Below, in pieces: positions 21,522 through 29,242 of a DNA stretch of 64,000 nt. Position numbers and translations under genes: made by a program. How positions within the stretch are numbered: position 1 is the first letter of the stretch; each line of letters starts with the position of its first letter. The notes under the pieces were generated by a model. The model was not told where the DNA came from. It made no database searches and saw nothing but the letters and a program-made list of their open reading frames with translations. The DNA is from Pseudoalteromonas sp. H105 (lineage in GTDB: Bacteria > Pseudomonadota > Gammaproteobacteria > Enterobacterales > Alteromonadaceae), in NCBI RefSeq assembly GCF_001469215.1, contig NZ_LOFH01000003.1, positions 124,001-188,000 on the forward strand. The letters are read 5' to 3'.

Positions 21522-22334
21522 ATGCTCAAAAAAATTATTTTTATGCTGCTTCTAGGCTGCGTGTTACTTAGCCAGTCAGTGATGGCTAACTTGCTGATAT
21601 CACCCACACGCATCAGCATTGATGAACGAGAGCGTACCGCTAAAGTAACGGTGATAAATACAAGTAAAGAAACGAAAACATACCGCGTTATCTGGAGCGA
21701 AAAACAGTCTACGCCAACGGGTGGCTACCTCACTTTGCCCACGACCACCGAAACGAGTTTAAGCCCAATGACTCGTATATCTCCTAAGCAAATGCAATTA
21801 GCACCCGGGGAAAAACAAACAGTAAAAGTTGCAATAAGAAAGCCCAAAGGTTTGGCGAGTGGCGAGTATCGCTCGCATTTATTATTTCAAGCTTTACCTA
21901 ATGAAAGCACTAAAGCCGCCAGCTCAATTAAAATTAATATGATCATGAGCTACAGTATTCCTGTTGTACTGCGCGTTAATCGTGAATCACCGGTTGTGGC
22001 GATTGAGCGAGCTCAGCTTGCTAAAAACCAAAACAACCAGCGTCTTGAATTTGCGCTTACACTTAAACGTGAAACGGCATTTAGCAGCTATGGAAAACTA
22101 ACCGCCTACTTTAAAAGCGATACCAGTGCGGCCCTTGAAAAAATAGCCGAAATTGGTAATTTAAGTATTTACCCTGAAGTGAAAAAAGCCGACGTCACTT
22201 TAAGTTTATTTAATGGAAAAAACCTCAATAAACCCGGTACGGTTATTTTTAAATACACCGGTGAGGATGAATATTCGGATATTAACTTTGCTGAATATAC
22301 GCTCCCTATTACAACTAGTATGCTTAAATTATAA
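21522..22334 (+). CDS. Periplasmic pilus chaperone
   Basis: A 270-residue protein with signal peptide (MLKKIIFMLLLGCVLLSQSVMA-N), then an immunoglobulin-like domain typical of pilus chaperones: ISPTRISIDERERTAKVTVIN, ending a first domain around LAPGEKQTVKVAIRKP. It lacks the exact FGS/FGL signature and looks like the alternate (CS1/archaic) class. It would cap subunits in the periplasm and hand them to the usher, which begins 6 bp later. Confidence 0.85.
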   Translation: MLKKIIFMLLLGCVLLSQSVMANLLISPTRISIDERERTAKVTVINTSKETKTYRVIWSEKQSTPTGGYLTLPTTTETSLSPMTRISPKQMQLAPGEKQTVKVAIRKPKGLASGEYRSHLLFQALPNESTKAASSIKINMIMSYSIPVVLRVNRESPVVAIERAQLAKNQNNQRLEFALTLKRETAFSSYGKLTAYFKSDTSAALEKIAEIGNLSIYPEVKKADVTLSLFNGKNLNKPGTVIFKYTGEDEYSDINFAEYTLPITTSMLKL

Positions 22335-22340
22335 ACGTGA

Positions 22341-25268
22341 ATGACGTTGTATAGTGGAGCCTTAAAACTGATACCGACGTTATGCTTATGGGTGAGCGTC
22401 GGTGTATCTGGCCAATCTGACTCCACGATTAATGATACTCTAAGTACATCACCTGTTATCCAAGATAAACCTACAAAGTCCGTAAGTAACCGAGCACAGC
22501 CAACCTTTCAGCCTGCACAGCGCATCGCATCGGGTGAATTTTTGCTATTGTCGCTGTATTTAAATAAGCACTACCTTGGCGAAGCATTTGCCCTAAAAAG
22601 TGACAACGGCGTTCAGTTAGGGTTATCGGGCTTGGCTGATATTTTACAGTTTGCAGTTGATGTAGACGTAGCGACACACTCAGCAACGGGGTGGTATCGC
22701 GATCAGCAGCCATTTTTACTTGAAAGTAACGTACTGACGACGGCTGAGGGCGCGATTCATTTAACAGCTTCAGATACTTACTACGACGATGATATTTACA
22801 TTGACGTTGCCATTTTAAAGCGCGCATTTGCTGTGGAGTTTGCAGTGGATTACGCTGATTTAGAGATACATCTTCGCTCAGATGAGCCATTGCCACTTGA
22901 GTTACAGCAGCAACGCCAAGCACGAAAATTTAACAGTACGAATCGAAAATCACGGCCAACATTACCGTGGAAAGCAAGTCCTTACCAAGCTATTTCGTCT
23001 CCTGTGGCGGATCTGCAGTTAAATTTCAGTGCAGACAAAAACCAACACAGGGCCAGCTATTCATTACTGGGCGCGCAGGACTTTGCTTATTTGTCTTCAG
23101 CGTATTTTTTATCAGGCCGTGAAGGCGACTTGCTGTCTGACTCACGGTTAACATTCACAAAACACGATGAGCAAGGCACGCTACTAGGCGGACTTGGTGT
23201 CACAGAGCTTGAATTTGGTGACGTCATTGCTACTCAGGTGGGAAGTCGTTACAACAGTCAATATGGGCGAGGTTTTAAGTTTACGAATCGTGCGCTTAAT
23301 AAGCAGTATGATAATAACCGTATAAACTTAAGTGGACCAATTCAGCTGGGATGGGACGTCGAGCTATACCGCAACGGTGTTTTGATTTCACAGCAATTAA
23401 GCTTGGCTGATGGGCGCTATATTTTTGACAACATTGACTTGTTTTACGGTGATAACAACTTCGAACTTATTTTTTACGGGCCGCAAGGGCAGGTTGAACG
23501 TAAAACAGAATATTACTTTATTGATAGCAACCAGTTAACGAGTGGTGAGAGTCAGTACGCGTTTTCACTCTCCGAGCAAGGTAACAAACTGCTGAGGAAT
23601 ACACACAGCAATAACAATGGGTGGCAAGTCGCGGGACGCTATGAGCTGGGTGTGACAGATGACTTTTCTTTTTATGCCGCCGCGCTTGGGCAAAAAACAC
23701 AGAATGACGATGTACATCATGTGTCTTTGGGGACAAATTTAAGCCTATTTAATCGGCTTTTACTTAATCTTGATTACGAACAAGATAACCAAAATCAACG
23801 AGAGCTTGAACTGACTGCACGATCCAAGCTCGCTGAGCAATCCTTATTATTCAGTGCGACTCATCGTACAGAACAACCGGGTGATGAATACAGCAGTTAC
23901 CAGTTTGATATGTCGGGTGCCGTAATGCAAAACGACTATGGGCGAATCAATTACCAAAATAATTTTTTATACCAGCATTCAGACAGCCAAGGTAACTATG
24001 TACAGGCACAAAATCGCCTGAATTATGCGCACTCAGGGTTTTCTTTAAGTAACCAATTGCAGTGGGTTGAAGCAAATAATAATGAGCGAGTCGACGGTTC
24101 CGCTCGTTTGCAAGGCCGCTTAGGACGAATTTACAGCCGGTTAGGGGTCAATTACACTTTATCGCCTGTTAGTGAAGTGGCCAGTTACGAGGCTGAGTTT
24201 AATCGTCGTATAACCCCTCACCTGCAAGGCGAACTTACACTGCGCGATTCACGCATCAATAACAACCAGTCAGCTGATTTAGGGTTAAGTTGGCAAAGTG
24301 ATGAATTTAGCGTGACTGGCAACCTTAATTACGACAGTGACGATAATTGGCAGTTAGGTGTGTATAGCCGCTTTAGCCTCGCCTTTGACGCTCAGAACAC
24401 TCACTATTTTCTATCTAAGCAAAGCTTAACAACGACAGGCACCTTAATGCTCAAGGTGTTTATTGATGAGAATAATAACGGTATTTTAGACGAAGGCGAA
24501 CAGGGTGTTAAAGGGGTGAAAGTAAAGGGGGTACAAAATTATCGCCAAGCAGTAACTGACGAGCAAGGGGTTGCACTATTAACCTCGATGCCAGCTAATC
24601 GCACCACCGATATTGTGCTTGATCAAGACAGCTTTACAGATCCATTTTTAATCCCCGGCCACTCTGGTTTTTCAATTACACCCCGCGCGGGCTTCGTCGA
24701 ATACATGAATTACCCCCTTAATTATGCCGGAGAAATAGAGGGCGTTGTATACAGTCAGCAAGGCCAAAGCAATGAGGCTACGGCGTATGCAAGGATTACG
24801 TTACTTGATTCTCAAGGTCATCAAGTAGCGCAAACACAAGCGGCGTTTGATGGGTATTACGTGTTTACCGATTTAAGGCCTGGCGAGTACCGTGCCGTGA
24901 TTGATGAAGACTACAAAACTCAAAAAGCACTCAAAGAGACGCAGAATATTACGGTAAAATTGTCACCGCAAGGCGATGTCGTTATGGGCGTAGATTTTGT
25001 TTTGGCACAGAGAGTCACCGAGGCAGGCTTTATAGTAAACGCAGGTAGCTTTTCATCATTACCATTTTTGAAAACTTATTTTGAGCTTATGAAGCATCAC
25101 TTAAAGCCAGAGCAGCAAAATCGCGCGTTTTATTTAAAAGTGAATGAGCAGTATGTGTTAGCGCTGGGTTATGCAAAAACCAAAAACACTGAATTAGAAA
25201 CTCTGTGTGCGCAGTTAAAAAGTAAAAATTTACACTGCACGCTACAAGCACAACAGATAACACAATAA
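22341..25268 (+). CDS. CS1/TcfC-like outer-membrane usher with SPOR-like tail
   Basis: A 975-residue protein with a hydrophobic N-terminus and a long beta-rich middle consistent with an outer-membrane usher barrel (repeated tyrosine/asparagine-rich strands, about 225-700). Residues about 705-870 hold two carboxypeptidase-regulatory-like/TcfC E-set repeats, the first with an acidic loop FIDENNNGILDEGEQG and the second with GYYVFTDLRPGEYRAVID. The last 75 residues (GFIVNAGSFSS... LHCTLQAQQ) resemble a SPOR domain, which is unusual for an usher. It would thread the DUF4402 subunits across the outer membrane. Confidence 0.8.
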   Translation: MTLYSGALKLIPTLCLWVSVGVSGQSDSTINDTLSTSPVIQDKPTKSVSNRAQPTFQPAQRIASGEFLLLSLYLNKHYLGEAFALKSDNGVQLGLSGLADILQFAVDVDVATHSATGWYRDQQPFLLESNVLTTAEGAIHLTASDTYYDDDIYIDVAILKRAFAVEFAVDYADLEIHLRSDEPLPLELQQQRQARKFNSTNRKSRPTLPWKASPYQAISSPVADLQLNFSADKNQHRASYSLLGAQDFAYLSSAYFLSGREGDLLSDSRLTFTKHDEQGTLLGGLGVTELEFGDVIATQVGSRYNSQYGRGFKFTNRALNKQYDNNRINLSGPIQLGWDVELYRNGVLISQQLSLADGRYIFDNIDLFYGDNNFELIFYGPQGQVERKTEYYFIDSNQLTSGESQYAFSLSEQGNKLLRNTHSNNNGWQVAGRYELGVTDDFSFYAAALGQKTQNDDVHHVSLGTNLSLFNRLLLNLDYEQDNQNQRELELTARSKLAEQSLLFSATHRTEQPGDEYSSYQFDMSGAVMQNDYGRINYQNNFLYQHSDSQGNYVQAQNRLNYAHSGFSLSNQLQWVEANNNERVDGSARLQGRLGRIYSRLGVNYTLSPVSEVASYEAEFNRRITPHLQGELTLRDSRINNNQSADLGLSWQSDEFSVTGNLNYDSDDNWQLGVYSRFSLAFDAQNTHYFLSKQSLTTTGTLMLKVFIDENNNGILDEGEQGVKGVKVKGVQNYRQAVTDEQGVALLTSMPANRTTDIVLDQDSFTDPFLIPGHSGFSITPRAGFVEYMNYPLNYAGEIEGVVYSQQGQSNEATAYARITLLDSQGHQVAQTQAAFDGYYVFTDLRPGEYRAVIDEDYKTQKALKETQNITVKLSPQGDVVMGVDFVLAQRVTEAGFIVNAGSFSSLPFLKTYFELMKHHLKPEQQNRAFYLKVNEQYVLALGYAKTKNTELETLCAQLKSKNLHCTLQAQQITQ

Positions 25269-25308
25269 ACGGTTTAGTTAATCATTATACAGTGCCGCCC
25301 TTGTAAGT

Positions 25309-25324
25309 AGGCATAATTATTGCT
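25309..25324 (+). promoter_or_regulatory. Sigma-54-like promoter before the FlgO-like genes
   Basis: AGGCAT-N5-TTGCT matches sigma-54 at every key position (GG and GC, 12 apart) with A for the first T. It lies 34 bp before the preferred ATG of the first FlgO-like gene, in the 80-bp gap after the usher. Confidence 0.55.
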
Positions 25325-25357
25325 TTCTTACTGCTATGCTTATAGAGGATGGCAAAT

Positions 25358-25951
25358 ATGCGCCTGTTAATACTTTTATTGTCACTGAGTCTAACTGCTT
25401 GTAGCTTGACTAGTGAGCCCGTTGAAAAGACCGAACGACACGTCGAAAAAGCGACCATGGCGTCTTTTACTGTGGACCAATACGTACGCGACTTAAGCAC
25501 GCAGCTTAGTAATAAAAATGGTTCTTTTAAAAGCTCGTCACGTATTGCGATAACGAGCTTTTACCTTGCGGACGCCCTAGAAACAGGCCTTGCGCAAGGG
25601 CAAGGTCATGGCCTGAGCCAGCAAATTCAAGAGAGCTTAATCACGCAACTAACCCAGCTTGGTTATAATATTATTGAGTATCGCTTAGAAAATAATTTAA
25701 ACTTGTCTGCATCGGCAGACAGCATGCTCAGCAGAGACATTGCTAAATTAAATCAACGTCAGAATATTGACTACGTTATCACTGGCACGTTAACGCGGCA
25801 ACAACATGCCTATATCATCAATGCGCGCATGGTGAACGCACAAAACAATGTCATCACCTCAGCAGCAAGCACTGAAATCCCCATAAATGTAATGTGGAGC
25901 GATGAAAAGATTCAGCAACGCGGTGGTTTTATTTACCGCAGTGAATATTAA
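25358..25951 (+). CDS. FlgO-family lipoprotein 1
   Basis: A predicted outer-membrane lipoprotein of 197 residues: MRLLILLLSLSLTAC gives lipobox LTAC. The rest matches the FlgO pattern: YVRDLSTQL, SSRIAITSFY, LSQQIQESLITQLTQLGYNIIEYR and DYVITGTLTRQQHAYIINARMV. FlgO in Vibrio is needed for a stable polar flagellum. The ATG at 25358 is preferred because AGAGG sits 9 bp upstream; the in-frame ATG at 25349 has no room for it. This is the first of three related genes. Confidence 0.8.
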   Translation: MRLLILLLSLSLTACSLTSEPVEKTERHVEKATMASFTVDQYVRDLSTQLSNKNGSFKSSSRIAITSFYLADALETGLAQGQGHGLSQQIQESLITQLTQLGYNIIEYRLENNLNLSASADSMLSRDIAKLNQRQNIDYVITGTLTRQQHAYIINARMVNAQNNVITSAASTEIPINVMWSDEKIQQRGGFIYRSEY

Positions 25952-25963
25952 TTAGGAGCCCTT

Positions 25964-26638
25964 ATGAAACGCTTAATACTGACCCTCTGTTTACCTTTGG
26001 GCTTCGGATGTTCTCAGATGATGAATGACAACACCGCTGCAATAAAAGATAATACTCCACAACTTGCTATGGAGCGCACCGTTGCAGAGCCAGGCCAAAA
26101 CAGTGGCCTTTATCAAAATAAAGCCGTGATGAATGACACCAGTCAGCTGGGCGTCTCAACACGTAAAAACATCAATCATTATGTGCGCGGCATCATGCAA
26201 GATATGGCTGAAAACCTGCAATACGTGAATACACGCACGCCGTTAGCTGTCTCGAGCTTTATTTATTTAGACGATGAATACAATGATGGAACGCTACTAG
26301 GCAACCAAATAGCCGAAAGTTTTATGCACGAACTGCACAGCTTTGGCGTACCCGTTATTGATTTTAAAACCACCGACTTCATGCGTGTCACCCCCAGCGG
26401 TGACTTTGTATTCAGCCGAGATTATTTAGAGCTCAGCCCAGATCAAAACTTTAATTATGTGTTAGCTGGTACTATGGTAAATCACCAAGGTGGCGTATTA
26501 ATCAACGCACGCATAGTTGGGTTAGCGAGCAAAGCTGTTGTTGGCTCTGCACAAGGATTTATACCTCAATCAGTGGTCGATGCATTAGACAGCAGCTATC
26601 GCACCGACGGTATCATGCTAAAACAAGCGAATGAGTGA
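25964..26638 (+). CDS. FlgO-family lipoprotein 2
   Basis: A 224-residue lipoprotein (LPLGFGC lipobox) with the FlgO signature in order: NHYVRGIMQDMAENL, PLAVSSFIYLDDE, LGNQIAESFMHELHSFGVPVIDFKTTDF, FVFSRDYLEL and YVLAGTMVNHQGGVLINARI. It is closer to FlgO-like 3 than to FlgO-like 1. A good site AGGAG precedes its ATG. The next gene starts 8 bp after this stop. Confidence 0.8.
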   Translation: MKRLILTLCLPLGFGCSQMMNDNTAAIKDNTPQLAMERTVAEPGQNSGLYQNKAVMNDTSQLGVSTRKNINHYVRGIMQDMAENLQYVNTRTPLAVSSFIYLDDEYNDGTLLGNQIAESFMHELHSFGVPVIDFKTTDFMRVTPSGDFVFSRDYLELSPDQNFNYVLAGTMVNHQGGVLINARIVGLASKAVVGSAQGFIPQSVVDALDSSYRTDGIMLKQANE

Positions 26639-26646
26639 GAGTGACT

Positions 26647-27309
26647 ATGACTTATATAACTAAGTGTGCAGCCATACTAAGTGTTAGCGTAGCTGCCTCA
26701 TTTGTTACAGGGTGTAGCATGATGGAAACGCAACCGATTAATAGCGCGCCAGAGCCGGTCCCGAGTTATGATTTAAGTCAATTGATACACCAAGCACATA
26801 TGCAACAAGAGCAGCGCTATCAAAGTTCAACGCAGTTCGCACCGAGTAAACATAATAAAACGCTGGTTAATTATGTTGAACAAATGGCGTTAGACTTAGT
26901 CGATACTATGCAACTAGAGCAAGATATCTCCATTGCAGTGACCTCCTTTGTTGATTTAGATAACAGCCTAACGAAAAGCAGCCAACTCGGTAATCAGCTC
27001 TCAGAAAGCTTTATCCATCAGCTACAACAGTTTGGTTATGGCATTGTCGATTTTAAAACAACAGACCAAATTTTAGTAAACCCACGGGGTGATTTTGTTT
27101 TTTCTCGCGAGGTAGAAAACTTAGCGAACAAGCGTGTTGCAAGCCATGTGTTATCAGGCACTTTAATCTACCGTAGTAGTGGCGTAGAGGTTAATACACG
27201 GATTATTGATGTGCAAAGTAAGCGGGTAGTGGCAAGTAGCCAAAAACTATTACCTTATTATGTGTTAAAAAATGACGATATTAACCTGCGCAGCGCACGC
27301 CTTAATTAA
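26647..27309 (+). CDS. FlgO-family lipoprotein 3
   Basis: A 220-residue lipoprotein (lipobox VTGC) with FlgO motifs VNYVEQMALDLVDTM, IAVTSFVDLDNS, LGNQLSESFIHQLQQFGYGIVDFKTTDQ, FVFSREVENL and SHVLSGTLIYRSSGVEVNTRI. The reading frame is open from a GTG at 26635 overlapping the previous stop, but the ATG at 26647 begins a more typical lipoprotein signal. It ends the cluster; tRNA-Arg follows. Confidence 0.78.
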   Translation: MTYITKCAAILSVSVAASFVTGCSMMETQPINSAPEPVPSYDLSQLIHQAHMQQEQRYQSSTQFAPSKHNKTLVNYVEQMALDLVDTMQLEQDISIAVTSFVDLDNSLTKSSQLGNQLSESFIHQLQQFGYGIVDFKTTDQILVNPRGDFVFSREVENLANKRVASHVLSGTLIYRSSGVEVNTRIIDVQSKRVVASSQKLLPYYVLKNDDINLRSARLN

Positions 27310-27331
27310 TTAGGTTACGTTATTTAACAGC

Positions 27332-27361
27332 TTGATTAAAAACAGCTTAACCCGTTATACT
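27332..27361 (+). promoter_or_regulatory. Promoter of tRNA-Arg
   Basis: TTGATT at 27332-27337 and TATACT at 27356-27361 are 18 bp apart, a good sigma-70 promoter. The transcript would begin near 27368, at the start of a heptamer repeat, giving a 5' leader of about 55 bases before the tRNA. Confidence 0.65.
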
Positions 27362-27363
27362 TT

Positions 27364-27424
27364 CCTAGCACCTAGCACCTAGCACCTAGCACCTAGCACC
27401 TAGCACCTAGCGCATGGCGCATGG
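27364..27424. repeat. 7-bp tandem repeats in the tRNA-Arg leader
   Basis: Six perfect copies of CCTAGCA (27364-27405) are followed by a partial copy (CCTAG). Two copies of CGCATGG follow (27411-27417 and 27418-27424), the last overlapping the first bases of the mature tRNA. Repeat number is expected to vary between strains by slippage. Confidence 0.85.
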
Positions 27425-27497
27425 CCTCTTAGTTAAATGGATATAACGGCCCCCTCCTAAGGGGCAGTTGCAGGTTCGATTCCTGCAGGGGCTACCA
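27423..27497 (+). tRNA. tRNA-Arg (anticodon CCT), CCA encoded
   Basis: A full cloverleaf can be folded. The acceptor is GGCCTCT with AGGGGCT (G-U at the end pair and one internal wobble). The D arm is GTTA...TAAC, and the anticodon stem GCCCC/GGGGC encloses loop CTCCTAA, so the anticodon is CCT and reads AGG. The T arm is GCAGG-TTCGATT-CCTGC, followed by discriminator A and encoded CCA. It has a good promoter upstream and a heptamer repeat in its leader. Confidence 0.9.
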
Positions 27498-27634
27498 ATA
27501 AAATCAATGGGTTATTTTTTTCGATCTCTTTCTTTAATTTCTGTGTAGCATATATTTAGCATTGTAAATTAAAATTTTAAAATTCAACGATGCCCTTTTA
27601 CTAAAATAGCCAAATTACATTTAAGGTTGCTTTG

Positions 27635-27979
27635 TTATGGTTTATTGTCTGATTGAGACGTTTCAAATTCGATACCGCCTATTCTCTTCGCGAGCTGATT
27701 ATAAATAAATAGAATAGTGCGATTCATTATATAAAACATAAGCCCATAAAAAATTGGAGCAAAAGTAAAAAATAAAAATGGGAAATTAGGCATTGTTTCG
27801 CCATCACTAGTTTTAAGCTCAGGTGCAAAAAAGAAACCAAGAAAACCCATCAAAGCAAAAGGTAATGTTAAAACAGCAAACATTAATGAAATAATTTTGC
27901 TGGTTTTGTGTGATGAGAAGGATTTTATTTCGATTTTCACTTTTCTTCCTTGAACTCTAAAAGTCCGCTTGAGTGTCAT
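27635..27979 (-). CDS. Small membrane protein of unknown function
   Basis: A 114-residue protein with two hydrophobic segments, about 30-52 (SLMFAVLTLPFALMGFLGFF) and 68-88 (FLFFTFAPIFYGLMFYIM), so probably an inner-membrane protein with both ends in the cytoplasm. I do not recognise it. Its start overlaps the end of the upstream lipoprotein gene by 23 bp, which suggests translational coupling. It lies just beyond tRNA-Arg in AT-rich DNA, possibly part of a small inserted segment. Confidence 0.6.
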   Translation of the reverse strand: MTLKRTFRVQGRKVKIEIKSFSSHKTSKIISLMFAVLTLPFALMGFLGFFFAPELKTSDGETMPNFPFLFFTFAPIFYGLMFYIMNRTILFIYNQLAKRIGGIEFETSQSDNKP

Positions 27980-28505
27980 TGTTGGGTTTTGGATTAGGGA
28001 AGTTACATTTGATCATAAACCAATTTGGTTCGTATTCATTAAGCATTGCGAATCCCATATCGTCGTCACCGAAATAGCAAAACCTTGTATTTGAAGGATC
28101 GCCGTAAGAAAAATAACCTTCTCGACGGTTTCCATCATCGTCGTAGGAAAATGCCTTTTTAACAAACCACACGTCATCAAAGTACTGAAACCAAATTACT
28201 TTAATATTTTTGCTTTTTGCAAATGAAATGAATTCATCGAGTCTGTTATCAGTAATTTTTATTTTCTTTTTAGTTCCTTTTATAGAAATAATTTTTACTG
28301 GAAGGTTTCTACCTCCATCTTCATCAATCCATTGAACAAGTTCGACGTTTTTCTTCTCAGCCAAATAAATTAACTGTTTCAGATCACGATGGTGCTCTGA
28401 CAAAAAATATTTAGCTCTTTCCTCTGAGCTTGATTTGAACGGTTCAAAAACATCAGAGCATCCAAATATTAAAAACCCAATAGCAAAAATCGTGAGCAAT
28501 TTCAT
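27957..28505 (-). CDS. Putative lipoprotein of unknown function
   Basis: A 182-residue predicted lipoprotein (MKLLTIFAIGFLIFGC, lipobox with Cys at 16). The mature part is rich in acidic and aromatic residues (WIDEDGGRNLP, WFQYFDDVWFVKKAF, FCYFGDDDMGF) and has no family I recognise. It is upstream of and overlapping the small membrane protein, so the two are probably one unit. Base composition is lower in GC than the flanking genes, consistent with acquisition near the tRNA, but this is inference. Confidence 0.65.
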   Translation of the reverse strand: MKLLTIFAIGFLIFGCSDVFEPFKSSSEERAKYFLSEHHRDLKQLIYLAEKKNVELVQWIDEDGGRNLPVKIISIKGTKKKIKITDNRLDEFISFAKSKNIKVIWFQYFDDVWFVKKAFSYDDDGNRREGYFSYGDPSNTRFCYFGDDDMGFAMLNEYEPNWFMIKCNFPNPKPNNDTQADF

Positions 28506-28808
28506 AGTAACCTAACACTTTAGTATTTATGCGACACGTTGTTTGTGTGGCGGGAATTTACTTTGTATGAGCAAAAACCTAAAGGGACAAATCTTGACTT
28601 TAGATATCATACTTCAGTTGACCTGCAATCAATAATTAACCGAACCTAACTCGTTTAATTTAAGTTGTGCTATTTATGTTCACATTCACTATTTTACACT
28701 TTTATGCGTGAATAAGTGTATTTTTGTTGTGTGAATTGAATTTACTACCATTTTTAACGGTGATGTTTTACCTTGTTGTGTAGTAGCTTTTTAAGGGATA
28801 GCGAAAAT
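28506..28808. other. AT-rich gap before the cupin gene
   Basis: About 300 bp between divergent genes. I see no gene or clear repeat element. TTCACA near 28679 and TGTGAA near 28730 form a weak inverted pair. No confident promoter boxes could be picked. Confidence 0.4.
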
Positions 28809-29153
28809 ATGGCAAGGCCTATTTCAGTTGATAACGCTGAGCATTATAACTGGGGCGATAACTGCGATGGCTGGCATATGGTTAAAAGTGAGCAGTTGAG
28901 TGTTATTCAGGAGCGTGTACCAAGCGGTGCATGTGAGCAGTCGCATAAACATGAGTTTGCAGAGCAGTTCTTTTTTGTATTAAGTGGGCAAGCTACTTTG
29001 GTAGTCGACTCTGTGACTCATGTATTAAACGCTCAGCAGGGTTTGCATGTGCCCGCTGGCGTTGTTCATCAGCTATGTAATTATGGCGATGTTGATCTTG
29101 AGTTTATTGTTACCTCAACCCCGCCAAGTCATGGTGATAAGGTGCTTGTTTAA
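28809..29153 (+). CDS. Cupin-domain protein
   Basis: A protein of about 114 residues forming a single small cupin barrel. The two cupin motifs are visible as CEQSHKHEFAEQFFFVLSG and GLHVPAGVVHQLCNYGDVDL, giving three His and a Glu/Gln for metal binding. The substrate is unknown. The frame is open from a TTG at 28773, but ATG at 28809 has AAGGGA 10 bp upstream and starts MARPISVDNAEHYN, so it is preferred. It converges with the lipoamide-dehydrogenase-like gene across a shared terminator. Confidence 0.8.
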   Translation: MARPISVDNAEHYNWGDNCDGWHMVKSEQLSVIQERVPSGACEQSHKHEFAEQFFFVLSGQATLVVDSVTHVLNAQQGLHVPAGVVHQLCNYGDVDLEFIVTSTPPSHGDKVLV

Positions 29154-29184
29154 CATTTTATGGGAAGTCTTGTACTGTTAAATA

Positions 29185-29210
29185 AAAAAGGAAGCTGAGG
29201 CTTCCTTTTT
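29185..29210. terminator. Bidirectional terminator between cupin and lpd-like genes
   Basis: The stem AAAAAGGAAGC / GCTTCCTTTTT with a 4-base loop has an A-run on one side and a T-run on the other, so it can serve both convergent genes. Confidence 0.88.
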
Positions 29211-29242
29211 GGTGTGCGTATTCTATTTTTAACGGTTTTAGC

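Noticed and set aside
27364..27410. Regular short repeats that could suggest a CRISPR array
   Set aside because: The 7-bp units are contiguous with no spacers and there are no cas genes. It is a simple tandem repeat in a tRNA leader.
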